A stretch of DNA of 64,000 nt from Orobanche coerulescens (taxonomy: Eukaryota > Streptophyta > Magnoliopsida > Lamiales > Orobanchaceae): assembly GCA_033398695.1 (NCBI GenBank), contig CM065818.1, positions 51,926,001 to 51,990,000 on the forward strand. Reading direction: 5' to 3'. Positions 23,190 to 35,005 of this stretch are shown here, in pieces. The notes beneath the pieces were generated by a model. That model was not told the DNA's origin, searched no databases, and saw only the letters and a program-made list of their open reading frames with translations. A program made the translations under genes and the position numbers. How positions within the stretch are numbered: the stretch's first letter is position 1; each line of letters starts with the position of its first letter.

Positions 23190-24360
23190 TAATCATCATA
23201 TGACTTTCCACTTGATATGGAAAGATTTGGCGGAGGAGGCGTGGAGGACGAGGCCGTGGAGCGGGCTGAATTCGAGAACTCGTGCGAATACCCGTGCAAA
23301 TGCCAGGAATAATGCTAACTCATCGGCGGCAGCGCCACTCACTCACACGACGCGATCATTCAGCATCAGGAGTCGTGCAGGACACGGCTCGGTCGAGAGG
23401 TGTTGGGTCGACCAACTCGCATTTATGCGGGGCATGATGGCCCAAATGACCCCGGATGGCTCGGTTGATGGAGACGATGCATAACTCCGTCAATCAAAAT
23501 CAGCAGGCTCCTCCGCCGCCACCTCGAGGCAAGAGAGGGGTGTAAGCAATATCATCTGATATCTCTACTTGGCGACCACCTACTTTTGAGGGCTCATCGG
23601 CCGGCGGATATTGTTCACCGGCTTGAGCATTTTGAGAAGTTATTTGCTATGGTGGATTGCCCGAAGGGCATAAAGTTTCGATTGCGGCTTACTATCTCGG
23701 TAAGAGCGCTCATTCATGGTGGTTATCGTTGAGGCCCACAGACGGAACATGTACTTGGGATCGATTCAAGACTCTCATGATGGAGAGGTACTATCCGGCC
23801 CCACTCGGGAGGCCAAGTTGTCGGAATTACTCACTCCCGACCTTTCGGCGGATGATGACGTTCTCGCCATCGCCGAAAAATTTCGAGAACTTCTTAGTTC
23901 GCCTCATCTATCATTCACTCGAGCGGACAAGATCAAGTATTTGGCAAGAGGTGAAACCCCGTATGAGACCTCGGTTGCTTAATCATAACTGTACCACTGC
24001 GGCCGAGTTCATCGAAAGCTCTCACCTACGAGCTTCGCTAAGGAAATTGCTAAGCGGCAACCTTCGTCTGCTAGCAAGAAGTCCAAGAATCGTGTCGGCG
24101 AGTCGTGCCACTTTCAAGAAACCACGTGCGGGCTCTACTTTTACGAGCGACCTCCCCGGCGTCTAAACCCGCGGAATCTCGATCGCGAGCGGCCTCGGCC
24201 ATCACTTGTTTCAGCCGTGAGGAACGAGGTCATTTCGGCACCAAGTGTCAAGCGATGCATCACGTGCCACAAGCTGGGATTGCTGGGCATAGGGCCCGTT
24301 TTGCCGTAGGGACTCTAAACCCACTCCGGCGTCATCTCAAGCCCTGAGTCATTCGGGGGT
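23190..24360 (+). pseudogene. gypsy gag remnant of element D
   Basis: Pieces in different frames include LGKSAHSWWLSLRPTDGT followed by TWDRFKTLMMERYYP (23700-23810), the conserved core of the plant retrotransposon gag domain. A zinc-knuckle-like CFSREERGHFGTKC near 24210-24250 would bind RNA in the virus-like particle. Frames change repeatedly, so no full gag can be read as the sequence stands. Confidence 0.8.
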
Positions 24361-24499
24361 GCGAGAATCGGGCCACTCACTCGGCGTCGTTCAAAGACAG
24401 GAGCTAAAGGCGGAGCAGAGCTATCGAGGCAGGAGCATCCGGTTCGGGGCGGCAAGCCCGAATTTATGAGATGAAGAAGACCGATGATCCCGAGGCCGG

Positions 24500-27400
24500 A
24501 TGATCTCGGTACACTCGATATTCTATCTCAACTTTGTGTGTACCCTTTTTGATCTTGGTGCATCTCATTCATTCATTTCGAGTCATGTTTGAGTAGACTA
24601 CGTGCAGGTAGTGCTACTAGTTGTGAGCCATATGTCATTGGCCTACACGATGGTAGACGCATTATCGGTAACCGTGAGATTGAATTGTCCGATTCGGTTT
24701 CATGGTCGTGTATGGCGGCGGACCTAATCGTAGTAGATTTACCGAGGGCGACATCATCTTGGGTATTGATTGGATGGATCGTCATGATGCCATCATTAGT
24801 GTCAAGGCGTTTGGTCACTATCATTTTGACGATGGAGTTGAATATGTGTTTCGGGAGGTAATCCCTACATTACGACAAAGTCATTAATTTGATGAAAGCG
24901 GTAAGATTACTCAATCGGGGATGAGTCGGTTATTGGTGCTTTATGGCCAAAGCAGAAATCATCGATAATGTTAACGGATATTCGGTGGTGAGGGAATATG
25001 CCGATGTTTTCCAGACGAGTTACTGGTTTGCCTCCACGAGAGGATGTGGAATTCACGATTGAGTTGGAGCACAGTACGTCCCCGATATCGAAGGCACCGT
25101 GCGGATGGCCCCGGCCGAAATGCAGGAATTAAAGAACCAACTTGAGGAGTTGTTCGAGAAAGGTTATATCCGACCGAAAGTGCGTCCCGTGGGGAGCACC
25201 GGTGTTGTTTGTCAAGAAGAAGGATGGTTCATTCCGCTTATGTATTGATTATCGGGAGTTGAACAGGTGACGATCAAGAATAAGTATCCCTTACCCGTAT
25301 TGATGATCTATTAGATCAACAGGAGCTTGATTTTCCAAGATCGACTTAAGATCTGGATATCATCGATTGCGGATTCGAGAGTCGGACATCGCGAGGACGG
25401 CGTTTCGAACACGCTATGGTCATTATGAGTTTGTGGTTATGCCGTTTGGATTGACTAATGCACTGCGGTATTCATGGAATTAATGAATCGGGTCTTCATC
25501 GACTTTTGGATCGATTTGTTGTTGTCTTCATCGATGACATTTTGATTTATTCTCGTGACCGGAGGAACACGAGTCTCACCTTCACCTAGTTCTCGACGTG
25601 TTGAGGCGAGAACAACTTTATGGGAAGTTTTCCAAATGTGAGTTTTGGATGTCCGAAGTGACGTTTCTCGGACACGTAATTTCATCGAGACGGAGTTCGC
25701 GTCGATCCTCGAAGACGGAGGCTATTCGAGATTGGCTACCTCAGAAGAATGTTAAGGAAATCCAAGTTTCCTCGGATTAGCGGGTTATTATCGGCGATTT
25801 GTAGAGGATTTTCTCGAATCGCTCAACCCTTAACGAACCTTTTGCGGAAGGATAAGAAATACACGTGGTCCGACGCGTGTCAACGGAGTTTTGAGGAACT
25901 CAAGAGCCGGTTGATGTCGGCACTGTACTTTCCTTGCCGAGGGACGGAAGGATTTGTGGTCTATAGTGATGCGTCGGACGGGGTCTCGGATGTGTGCTCA
26001 TGCGAGCGGGAAGGTTATTGCCTATGCTTCACGGCAATTGAGACCTTACGAGATTAATTATCCGACCCACGACCTGGAGCTAGCGGTAGTGGTGTTCGCT
26101 TTGAAAATTTGGCGTCATTATCTTTATGGCGTTACATCGAGATATTCACCGATCATAAGAGCTTAAAGTATATATTTACTCGAAGGAGTTAAATATGCGC
26201 GAGGCGGTGGTTGGAATTAATCAAAGATTATGATATCGAGATCCTTTATCACCGGGCAAGGCGAATGTTGTCGCCGACGCCTTGAGTCGTAAGTCCGTTC
26301 GAGCAGATGCTTGCCCGTTTAACGATTCGGAAGGAGCTTGGCGAGAATTCCTTAGACCCGAGATCGAGTGCAGCCGGCGAGTTCGGGCGGCTTTGTATGT
26401 TAGAGATTTCATCGTCACTCGAGGAGGAAATCCGAGAGAATCAGGTTCGGACCCATCATTGTTGCGCATCCGAGAGGATGTGGCTCGGAAAGCCTGGATT
26501 TGTGGTCCACGAGGATGGACTTTTGAGGTTTAAGAATCGGTTGTGCGTCTGGCGATCGACGAGTTGAAAAACTCTATTTTGAGAGAAGCTCATGCTACCC
26601 TTATTCTGTTCATCCGGGGTCTAGCAAGATGTACAAGGACTTGAAACAAAATTCTTGGTGGAGTAATATGAGCGAGAAGTCGCAGAATTTGTTTCGAGAT
26701 GCTTAACTGTCAACAAGTTAAGATTGAACATCGGCGGCCGTGGGTATCTTGAAACCTCTTCCTATTCCCGAGTGGAAATAGGAAGATATATCGATGGATT
26801 TCGTCACGAGTTTGCCGGCGAGTCGTCGTGGCATGAACACGATCTGGGTGATCGTGGACCGCTTAACCAAATCAGCTCATTTCCTTGAGATCAAGGATAC
26901 GTGGGGTCTAGAGACTTGCCCATTGTTCATTAAAGAGATAGTCGATCGCACGGTACTCCTAAAAGTATCGTTTCCGATCGTGACGGACGGTTTGTGTCGC
27001 ACTTTTGGAAATCGATTCATCGCGCTATGGGAACTCGGCTTAATCTCGATCCGCTTTTCATCCTCGGTCAACGGGCAATCGAGAGAGGACCATTCGGACA
27101 TTAGAGGACATGTTGAGGGCATGCGTCCTCGATTGGAAAGACGATTGGGAAGCCCAACTACCATTGATCGAGTTCACGTATAATAATAGTTGGCATGCTT
27201 CGATCAAGATGGCACCTTACGAGGCCTTGTATGGTCGTCGTTGTCGATCTCCGTTGTGTTGGGACGACTTATCGAATCAATCGGCACCGAGCCCGATATG
27301 CTTATAGCCGCCGTGAGAAGGTAGCTTTGATCAGGAGTCGTTTGTTGACCGCGAGTCGACGAAATCATATGCGGATAACCGTCGTCGACCATTAGAGTTC

Positions 27401-27815
27401 GAGACGGGTGACCACGTGTTGGTCAAGGTATCCCAGTCGTGGTATCTTCCGTTTTGGGAAGAGGGGAAATTAGTCCGAGATTCATTGGACCGTTTGAGAT
27501 TTTGGATCGGGTAGGCGAGTTAGCTTATCGATTGGCTTTACCTCGGCGTTGAGCCGAATTCATAATGTGTTTCATGTCTCTCGATTGCGGAAGTATGTTG
27601 CCGACCAGTCACATACTTGATTCGAAATCGAGATCGCCGACGATCATTCATATGAGGAACGTCTATACGAGTTTTAGAGCGGCGAATCAAGCGGTTGAGG
27701 AATAAGGCGATTCCTTTGGTTAAAGTTCGATGGTCTAGACACGGAGTCGAAGAGGCTACTTGGGAAGCGAGGATAGTATGCGGGAGAGTTATCCGAGTTG
27801 TTTGACCCTTAGTTT
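24500..27815 (+). pseudogene. gypsy pol remnant of element D (PR-RT-RH-INT)
   Basis: Domains appear in order across shifting frames: a protease-linked ILGIDWMDRHDAIISV (near 24760); RT with the active-site block [12 protein letters not shown] (near 25525) and [17 protein letters not shown] (25630); RNase H with FVVYSDAS (near 25955), [20 protein letters not shown] and VADALS; integrase with MDFVTSLPASRRG (26794) and WVIVDRLTKSAHFL; and the C-terminal chromodomain-like RRIKRLRNKAIPLVKV (27690-27730). More than a dozen frameshifts are present. Many disappear if single bases are allowed at CAG/CTG sites, so some may not be real. Confidence 0.88.
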
Positions 27816-27843
27816 CGGGGACGAAACTCTTTTAAGGGGTGTA

Positions 27844-30239
27844 TGTAATACCCGGTAATTATCATTCGATAATTATCACTCATTAATTATCATTCGGTAT
27901 TTATCATTCGATGGTGGTACTCATTAATTTCATTATTGATCATTTATCACTCGATTCAGTCATGGTATTCATCATTCGAGTAATTGTATCGTGTATCAAT
28001 CGTCATTCATCACTAATCGATTGGAGTTTCGTGCCGTGTTTATCATCATTGTCATTTTCGTTGCAAGGTGTGCTTGAGGGTAGCGCACGCTACATACTCC
28101 TTTAGCGTACGCTAATTGGGTATAGGTAGCGCACGCTACCGCTCATTTAGCGCACGCTAAGGCTACCTTGGGCTGCGATCCGGAAGGTACTGGGTGCGGT
28201 GAAATAATTAGCGCACGCTACGAGTGGTGAGTAGCGCGCTAACGGGTTGTAGTAGCGCACGCTATATGTGTGGAGTAGCGCGCTAGGGGCGGATCGAGTT
28301 GAGTCCGGTGGCTCTTTGGGCGCCGGATTAATTCATAGCGCACGCTATGAGTTATATTTAGCGTCGCAATCAATATTATAGCGCACGCTAATCGGTTGTT
28401 GTAGCGCACGCTATCGAGGTTAGATCGAGAGGCGACGGTTTCCGGACTCCGATCTTGGCGTCGAATATTTCGCTAGCGCACGCTAACAATGGATATTAGC
28501 GCACGCTAGTAATATGGCCGTAGCGCACGCTACAAATAGGTACGTAGCGCGCTACCGTGTTCGGACAGGGGTTGCTGGACTACCCAAATTACACGTTAGC
28601 GCACGCTATGCACAAGGGCTAGCGCACGCTAACATGGACTGAGTATAAATTGGACAGTTTAGTCAGAGTTCGTCATTTCCCATCTCATTTCATTCCTTCG
28701 GTAGTTTTGGGCGATTTCGAGCGTTTCGGAGAGGATTCTTCGAGGTGTAATCATCAATCATCATTTTCAAGCTCATCTTTCGGATTGATCATCATTTCAT
28801 CATCTTCATCACATCGAATCAAAGGTATTAAACTCTTGGATCTAGAATTTCGTATTTTTGGGTTTTCCTTCCGATTTCTTCGTGTAAGCTTGGATTATCA
28901 TTGGAATATGTTAGTTATGGATTATCTAACTTGGATAAATATATTCCTACGGATTTTAACGGTTATTTTCGGAATTATTCCAAGAAACCTTGGGGTTGAC
29001 TTCGGTTAATTGGGGATTTTCCGATTGATGTTGTTGTAATCATGAGTTATGGATTCCTAATGGATTATTGATATCCTTGAAAGTGTTTTGATGGTTTGAA
29101 ATACTCATCTTGGAGTTGGTTTCGATTCATTCGAACTCGGATATCGTTGTGTCGATGTTTGAGTCGTTTATGATCGTTTTTGATTTGCGTAATGATCGGA
29201 TTATTGGTAATTGTGTTATTCAAGGTTGTTCGGCGATATTTCTTTTAGGTCGTTGTTCGTGGACGGACATTCATCATCGGTATTGTGTAAGTTAATTCTT
29301 ACTCGGTTAAAAGGATATTCATTCCTTTTGTCGTTGTTCATTCATAATCATAACTCATTCATCATTGTATTAATCGTATCAAAGCTCGTCATTGTCAATT
29401 AATCACCTCAGTCATAAGGAGCAGCCGGTTCCGATCATTTCATTGAGCTATCATTCATTTCACCATCATTCAATCTTGGTGAGTCATTATTCATTTTCAT
29501 TGTCACTTTTGTCATATTGTGGCATTCGGGTCATCTTGGCGTGCGGTTGGTATGTGTAGGATTTTCATGTCGGGCACATTATAGTCGTGTGTTGGTTGGC
29601 GGCCTCACATTGGGTGTGCACACGAGTCGATTGCTCGTGAGGCGATTAGGTACAAGACCACGCGTGTTTGATCGTTGGTGGCTTGTGCACGGACACATTT
29701 CCATCCGGGCGTAGTGTGGCGCCATTCCTTTGAGCCGTCGATTAGTCGATTCATATAGCATGTTTGATTGCGTATGTTTTGTGAATAATTCATAATTTGG
29801 ATATATCATGATTGTGTATTTTCAACCCTTGAGGATTGTTGTTACGTATGGCCCGGCCCGTTGGGGATCTTGTTTTTAGTCATGGCAAGGCTAAGGCACG
29901 GGGAGAGCATGGTGACGGCGAGGAGTCAGTGATACTAGTAGGGGCCCCGATGCATTGATCATTTATTCAGTCATTTGTGTTGCCTTTATTTATTCCGCTG
30001 CAGACATTCCGTTTGAATGCTCATTTCATTCAGTGTTGTGTATTTTATCGTCACATAAAATACACATGTATTCTATTTTATCCTGGGTGTGTTGTATAAA
30101 ACTCCTCGTCGGAGTAATTGATGTTGTAATGTGGTTCGGTACTACATTTACCTGTGTAATTCATTCATTTTCATTCGCCTGGTGGGTCCCAGTCGGGGGT
30201 CCACGGCACTGTAATATCCGCCTAGTTTGGGGTGTTACA
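27844..30239 (+). repeat. 3' LTR of gypsy element D
   Basis: It starts TGTAATACCCGG and ends GGGGTGTTACA. It repeats the palindrome array (28081-28631, about sixteen copies) and TATA box (GTATAAAT near 28642). Differences from the 5' LTR fall mostly at CAG/CTG sites; elsewhere the two are almost identical, so insertion was recent. Confidence 0.93.
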
Positions 30240-31572
30240 CCCCCTACTAGTATCACTGGGACTCCTCGCCGTCAGCGTTCTCTTCCCGTGCCTTAGCCTT
30301 GCCATGACCTGAAAATAATATCCCCCAACGGGGTCAGTTACACAGAACAACAATCCTCAAGGGTTGAATATACACAATCATGATATAACTTAATTATGAA
30401 ATGAAGCTGAAGAGAGGCATCATAGTACACCCGTAATGGAATGTACACGTGCACAAGACGGATGTCCGGACACACCCGCCATTGTACCTAATTAGTCTCA
30501 CGGAGGTACATTACCGTGTGCACAGTCCAATGTGTCGGTGAACCCAACACATGACCATCACGTGCCCGACTAAAAATCCCAAACATCCACACCCGGCCGC
30601 GCAATATGAACCCAGAAGGTCATATGAACAAGAATGACCATGAAGAATAATAATGAATAACAATCCGACAAAGTCAAGAATGACTCACCGAGATGAAATG
30701 ATAGTGAAACGAATGATAGCTCAATGAAATGATTGGAACTGTCGTTCCTCGTGAATGAAGTGATTAATTGATAATTACAAGTCTCAATACGGTTAATACA
30801 TTATGAATGAATTATGATTATGAATGAACAACAACGAAAGGAATGAAAATCCTTTTAACCGAGTAAGAATTAACTTACACAACACCGGTGAACAATGTCC
30901 TTCCACGAACAACACCCTAAATGAAATGTCGTCGCTCGAACAACCTTGAATAACACAATTACCAACAATCCGTTCAACATACAAATCAAACACAAATATA
31001 ACGAACTCAAAACGTCGATACGACTAAACCAAGTTCATTGGGGCATTATATCGAACACGTTGTAACCAATCTTCGATTGTTTACAATCAATCCTCAATTA
31101 TACCAATATCAAATCCCCAAGGAGTGTTTCAAACCGACAAAACATCTTCAATACAATCAAAAATCCAATATGAATATTCAAATTCGTGATTTCGACAACA
31201 ACTAATCGAAAACCCCCAAATCCAACTCAATATTCAAAGTGTTCTTGAATAACCTTTCAATATTCCGATGAATATTCATACATACTCATAATCATATGTA
31301 TATCTCTTCATACAACATGATTATAATGTCCAAAACATCATATCTCAACACAAAATCGAAATCCAAGAGGTTTGATGAATATTACCTTTGAAGATCCAAG
31401 TACTTTGATTCGATGAGCACGCGTTAGATCGTCAATCCGAGCTTCACAACCGAATGAAAATGATGAAAAATGAGTACTCAAGTGATTGATGATGAAAATT
31501 TCTCCCACAAACCCTCTCTCTCGGAAGTAGGATGAAGAAATGTTGAAAATGAGGAAATACCGTCGGTCCACC

Positions 31573-32020
31573 TTATATAAGTCCTAGGGACGCACGACCA
31601 ACCCGCATGACCAAGTGTCCGTGCGTCCGGTCGTGCGTGAGGCTTCTGCCGGCTGCTGCTCATAGCGCACGAGCGCCGCGCACGAGCAGCAACTCGTGCG
31701 GCCTGCTCGTGCGGGCTGCTCGTGCAGCCTGCTCGTGCGGCCCTGACTCGAATGCTGGGCCTCCTTCCCAGTACAATCGCAACACACGAGCACCACGCCC
31801 GAGCAGTTGCTCGTGTGTCCTGCTCGTGCGGTACTAACTCGACCACTGGGCCTCCTGCCCAGTACAACCGCAACACACGAGCGCCGCGCACGAGCAGTTG
31901 CTCGTGTGGCCTGCTCGTGCGACACTGACTTGGCCGCTGGGTCTCCTGCCCAGTCCAGCCGCAACGCACGAGCGCCGCGCACGATCAGATGCTCGTGCAG
32001 CCTGCTCATGCGGCCACCTT
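31573..32020 (-). promoter_or_regulatory. 91-bp repeat array plus TATA box in the solo LTR
   Basis: On the minus strand, about four tandem units (period 91 bp at 31779, 31870, 31961; the first is expanded by ~20 bp) are packed with GCACGAGCAG and its complement CTGCTCGTGC, forming short inverted repeats. The array ends about 30 bp upstream of a TATA box (TTATATAAGG, 31573-31580). It occupies the same LTR position as the TAGCGCACGCTA array in element D, but with unrelated sequence. Confidence 0.8.
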
Positions 32021-33322
32021 TCGACAAGCGATTACGCCATAACGATGCACCGAGTACAAAAATCACAGAATTCGAGAAATACGGGGACAAAAGCACGAGA
32101 ATTACAAATATTACGCCGAACGGTGAACACAATTGAATGAGTATGAATGATGAGTGATTATTAATGAGTGAAAATTACTGACTGATAATTATTGAATAAA
32201 AATGACTGAATTACAACTGGGTATTACAATTATGACATGCCTTCCAAAAATTATCAATACGAGGAAGACGAGGAAGATGAGAAAGATGAGGAGGTGCATG
32301 CATCTGAAGATGAAGATTGTTATAAAGACTTGCTTGAGTCACTATCTGCGGAATTTCTTGCTTGGGTTCGCCAACCGGCCCAAATGGATAGGATTATGAG
32401 TCGAACTTCTCATCCGACCTCAATCTGCGAGCGAGCATGAGCATCTACAATCAATGCGTAACTGGATCATTCCATTTCCGGACCCCGGTAGTGCTGAGAC
32501 TTTGGGTTGGGTCGAGCAGCCTCCACCGGTTACCGGTCAGCTAGAGGTGGGGTCCACCTTTCGTTCCAAGACAGAGTTGAGGATAACTGTAGGAATGTAT
32601 CATTTGGAAAACATGATATAGTGTATCACTGATCATTCCACCGATAAACATATAGTGTTTGTATGTAAGAGTGGGCGAAAAAATTGTCAGTTTAGGTTGT
32701 GTGCTATTGAGGGTGCAACTATTTCGAGAATTACTAAGTTTACATTGGAGCACAACTGTCACCCTGATTTGAACCGTGCTACCGCACGATCAGTCACTTC
32801 TGAGGTTGCCGCTCATTATTTTACTAAAAGATTGACCGGTGAGGGGGTCACTTTGAGGCCAACGGAGATGATTGTAGAGATATGTAGGGAGTACGGCATT
32901 GACATGCTACACAGTTTTGCTCTCCGGACGAGGAATATAGCGATAGAGAATACATATGGCGGCTTTGATGAGTCGTATCAGAGGCTCCCATCTTATCTGT
33001 ATTTGTTAAAACAATGTAATCCAGGGACAATTTATGATTTGCAAACGACTCGTGAGGGAGTGTATTGTCACATGTTCGTTGCACTCGGACAGAGTATTAG
33101 GGCATTTGATACGTGCCTTCGACAGGTGATTATAGTTGATGGGACCCACCTGAAGGGAAGGAATAAAGGAACTCAATTTTCGGCCGTCACATTTGACGGG
33201 AACGAGCAAGTATTTCCTCTTGCAGTTGGTCTCGGTCCGATAGAGAACGACGAGTCATGGACTTATTTTCTGTATAACCTGCGCAGATGCTACAATCCAA
33301 TGGAAGATTTACTGATTGTGAG

Positions 33323-34078
33323 TAGGGGTGTTCAAAAATACCCGACCCGAACTACCCGGCCCAAATACCCGATGACCCGAACTAAATATTTCGGGTATTT
33401 TTAAAATTTTTAAATTTTTTTGGTAGTACACCGAAAAACTGTCATATCATCGGGCCGGGTCATGGGCCGACTTGTTGCATAAATTCGGGTACCCGAAAAC
33501 CCGATTATTTTTTAATAATTAGTTTTTTTTATAAATTTAATTATTTAATTTGCAATTATATGAAATTTTATCTTTCAACTAATATGAAATATATTTAATA
33601 TGAGAATGCATGTTAATGTATTTTCACTCATGGTATTTATTCTCACTAGTTTGGAAATTTATAAAATCTTTAAATAAAAAATAATATATTCTTTCATATA
33701 TATAATTAAATATTGAATTAAGCATAATTATATAATAAAAAAAATGATATATATAAAAATATTTAGTTAGTTTTGAAATTTACTTATTGTACGGAAAATA
33801 TTTATAATGTATTTAGTACTCGGGGAATTAATTTATATAATAAATTTTAAAATAAATTTATATTAAAATTACAAATTATTTATAAAAATTTAAAATTAGT
33901 GGTATTAAATTTTGGGCCGGGTACCCTATGACCCGACCCGAAAAAATAGGATACCCACTTTTTCGGGTACCCGACTTTTCGGGTCGGGCCACGGGCCGAA
34001 TTTTTCATTACCCGGAAAACCGGGTACCCGTAAATTCGGTTACCCGAAAAACCGGGTACCCGGTTATGAACACCCCTA
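33323..34078. mobile_element. hAT-type MITE 1 (756 bp) in the transposase
   Basis: Termini TAGGGGTGTTCA and TGAACACCCCTA are perfect inverted repeats. An exact 8-bp target duplication ATTGTGAG lies on both sides (33315-33322, 34079-34086), as for hAT elements. The interior is AT-rich with subterminal GGGTACCCG / CCCGACCCGA motifs in both orientations and no coding capacity. Excision would rejoin the transposase frame at LLIVSDQHK. Confidence 0.93.
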
Positions 34079-34734
34079 ATTGTGAGTGACCAACATAAGA
34101 GCATTCAGAATGATGTTCGAGCCGTCTATCCGAATGCATTCCACGGGTTATGCTATCACCATCTTGCGAAAAATCTGACCTCCTACGGTGCGCATGCTAT
34201 AGGACTCCTTAGAACTGCTGCCTACACGCATCGTGAAGAAGTTTTTGAAACTACTTTTCGAAACTACATATCGAAAGCCCTAATGGGGCTCACAGGCACC
34301 TTTCTGAAATTGGGCCAGAGAGGTGGGCTAGGTCGAAGTATCCAGTACGACGCTATAACTTCTTGACATCCAATGCTGTTGAATGCTTTAATAATCGTAT
34401 GTTGTGGGCGAGGCGTTTACCTGTTTGCTCGTTACTTGAGATATTTCGCCTAATTTTAGAGAATTGGTTTGATGAGAAGTGGGGAGAAGCTACATCAAGA
34501 GACCATGAGTTGACAATGCACACTTTTGGAAAGCTTTCTAACTCTGTGCAAGCCAGTCTGACTCTTACCGTTCGAGCTACCACCCCACTTGTTTATAAAG
34601 TCGAAGAAAACAAAGTTTCTTATGAGGTCGACCTTCGAACCTGGACATGTTGTTGTCGTGAGTTTGATTTGGATCAGATTCCATGTCGTCATGCCGTTGC
34701 CGCTATAAGGTAATTGTCTATTCTGTCATGTGCA

Positions 34735-35005
34735 CATGGTCATGGCCATTCAATGTTTTTGTCTATGCTGTCGTGTGCACACGGTCATGGCCATGGGCAT
34801 GCGGGTGCTGTCGGACGCTCACGGTCGTGGCCACGGTCATGGAAGAATGCACACGATCGTAACCCATGATCGGCATGATCATAACCCACGATGGGTGTGA
34901 TTGTATCCCACGATCGGTGCGATCATAACCCACGATCGGCGCGATCATAACCCACGATCGGCACGATCGTAACCCACGATGGGCACGATCGTGTGCAACA
35001 CAGGG
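34735..35005. repeat. intronic tandem repeat of ACCCACGATCGG motifs
   Basis: Within the transposase intron, CATAACCCACGATCGGCGCGAT-like units (about 22 bp, seven copies, 34857-34990) follow GTCATGGCCATG/CACACGGTCATGG inverted motifs (34735-34850). The block ends in CACGATCGTGTGC. It is the second of three ACGATCG-rich clusters in the MULE. Confidence 0.85.

Larger units (their letters stand above)
20365..30239 (+). mobile_element. complete gypsy (chromovirus-like) retrotransposon D
   Basis: The LTRs are 20365-22733 and 27844-30239 (about 2.4 kb each). The 5-bp duplication CCCCC (20360-20364, 30240-30244) marks insertion into the solo LTR. A primer-binding site follows the 5' LTR, and a purine-rich TTTTAAGGGGTGTA precedes the 3' LTR. 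The order gag, protease, RT, RNase H, integrase is that of Ty3/gypsy. The integrase end encodes IPLVKVRWSRHGVEEATWE, the chromodomain-like tail of plant chromoviruses, which target heterochromatin. Reading frames are broken in many places, often at CAG/CTG sites where the two LTRs also differ (see findings). Confidence 0.93.
20074..32228 (-). mobile_element. gypsy solo LTR, split by a second gypsy element
   Basis: A single LTR in minus orientation consists of 20074-20364 plus 30245-32228 (about 2.3 kb). It starts TGTAACACC and ends GTATTACA, flanked by a perfect 5-bp target duplication ATTAT (20069-20073, 32229-32233). There is no internal domain, so it is a solo LTR left by LTR-LTR recombination. 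It landed in the MULE transposase gene; deleting it restores the reading frame (NINYDMPSKN). It belongs to the same family as the gypsy element nested within it, in the opposite direction. Confidence 0.92.

Noticed and set aside
31584..32132. 182-codon and other long open frames in the solo LTR
   Set aside because: They translate the 91-bp LTR repeat in several frames on both strands, with no known domain and no start context.
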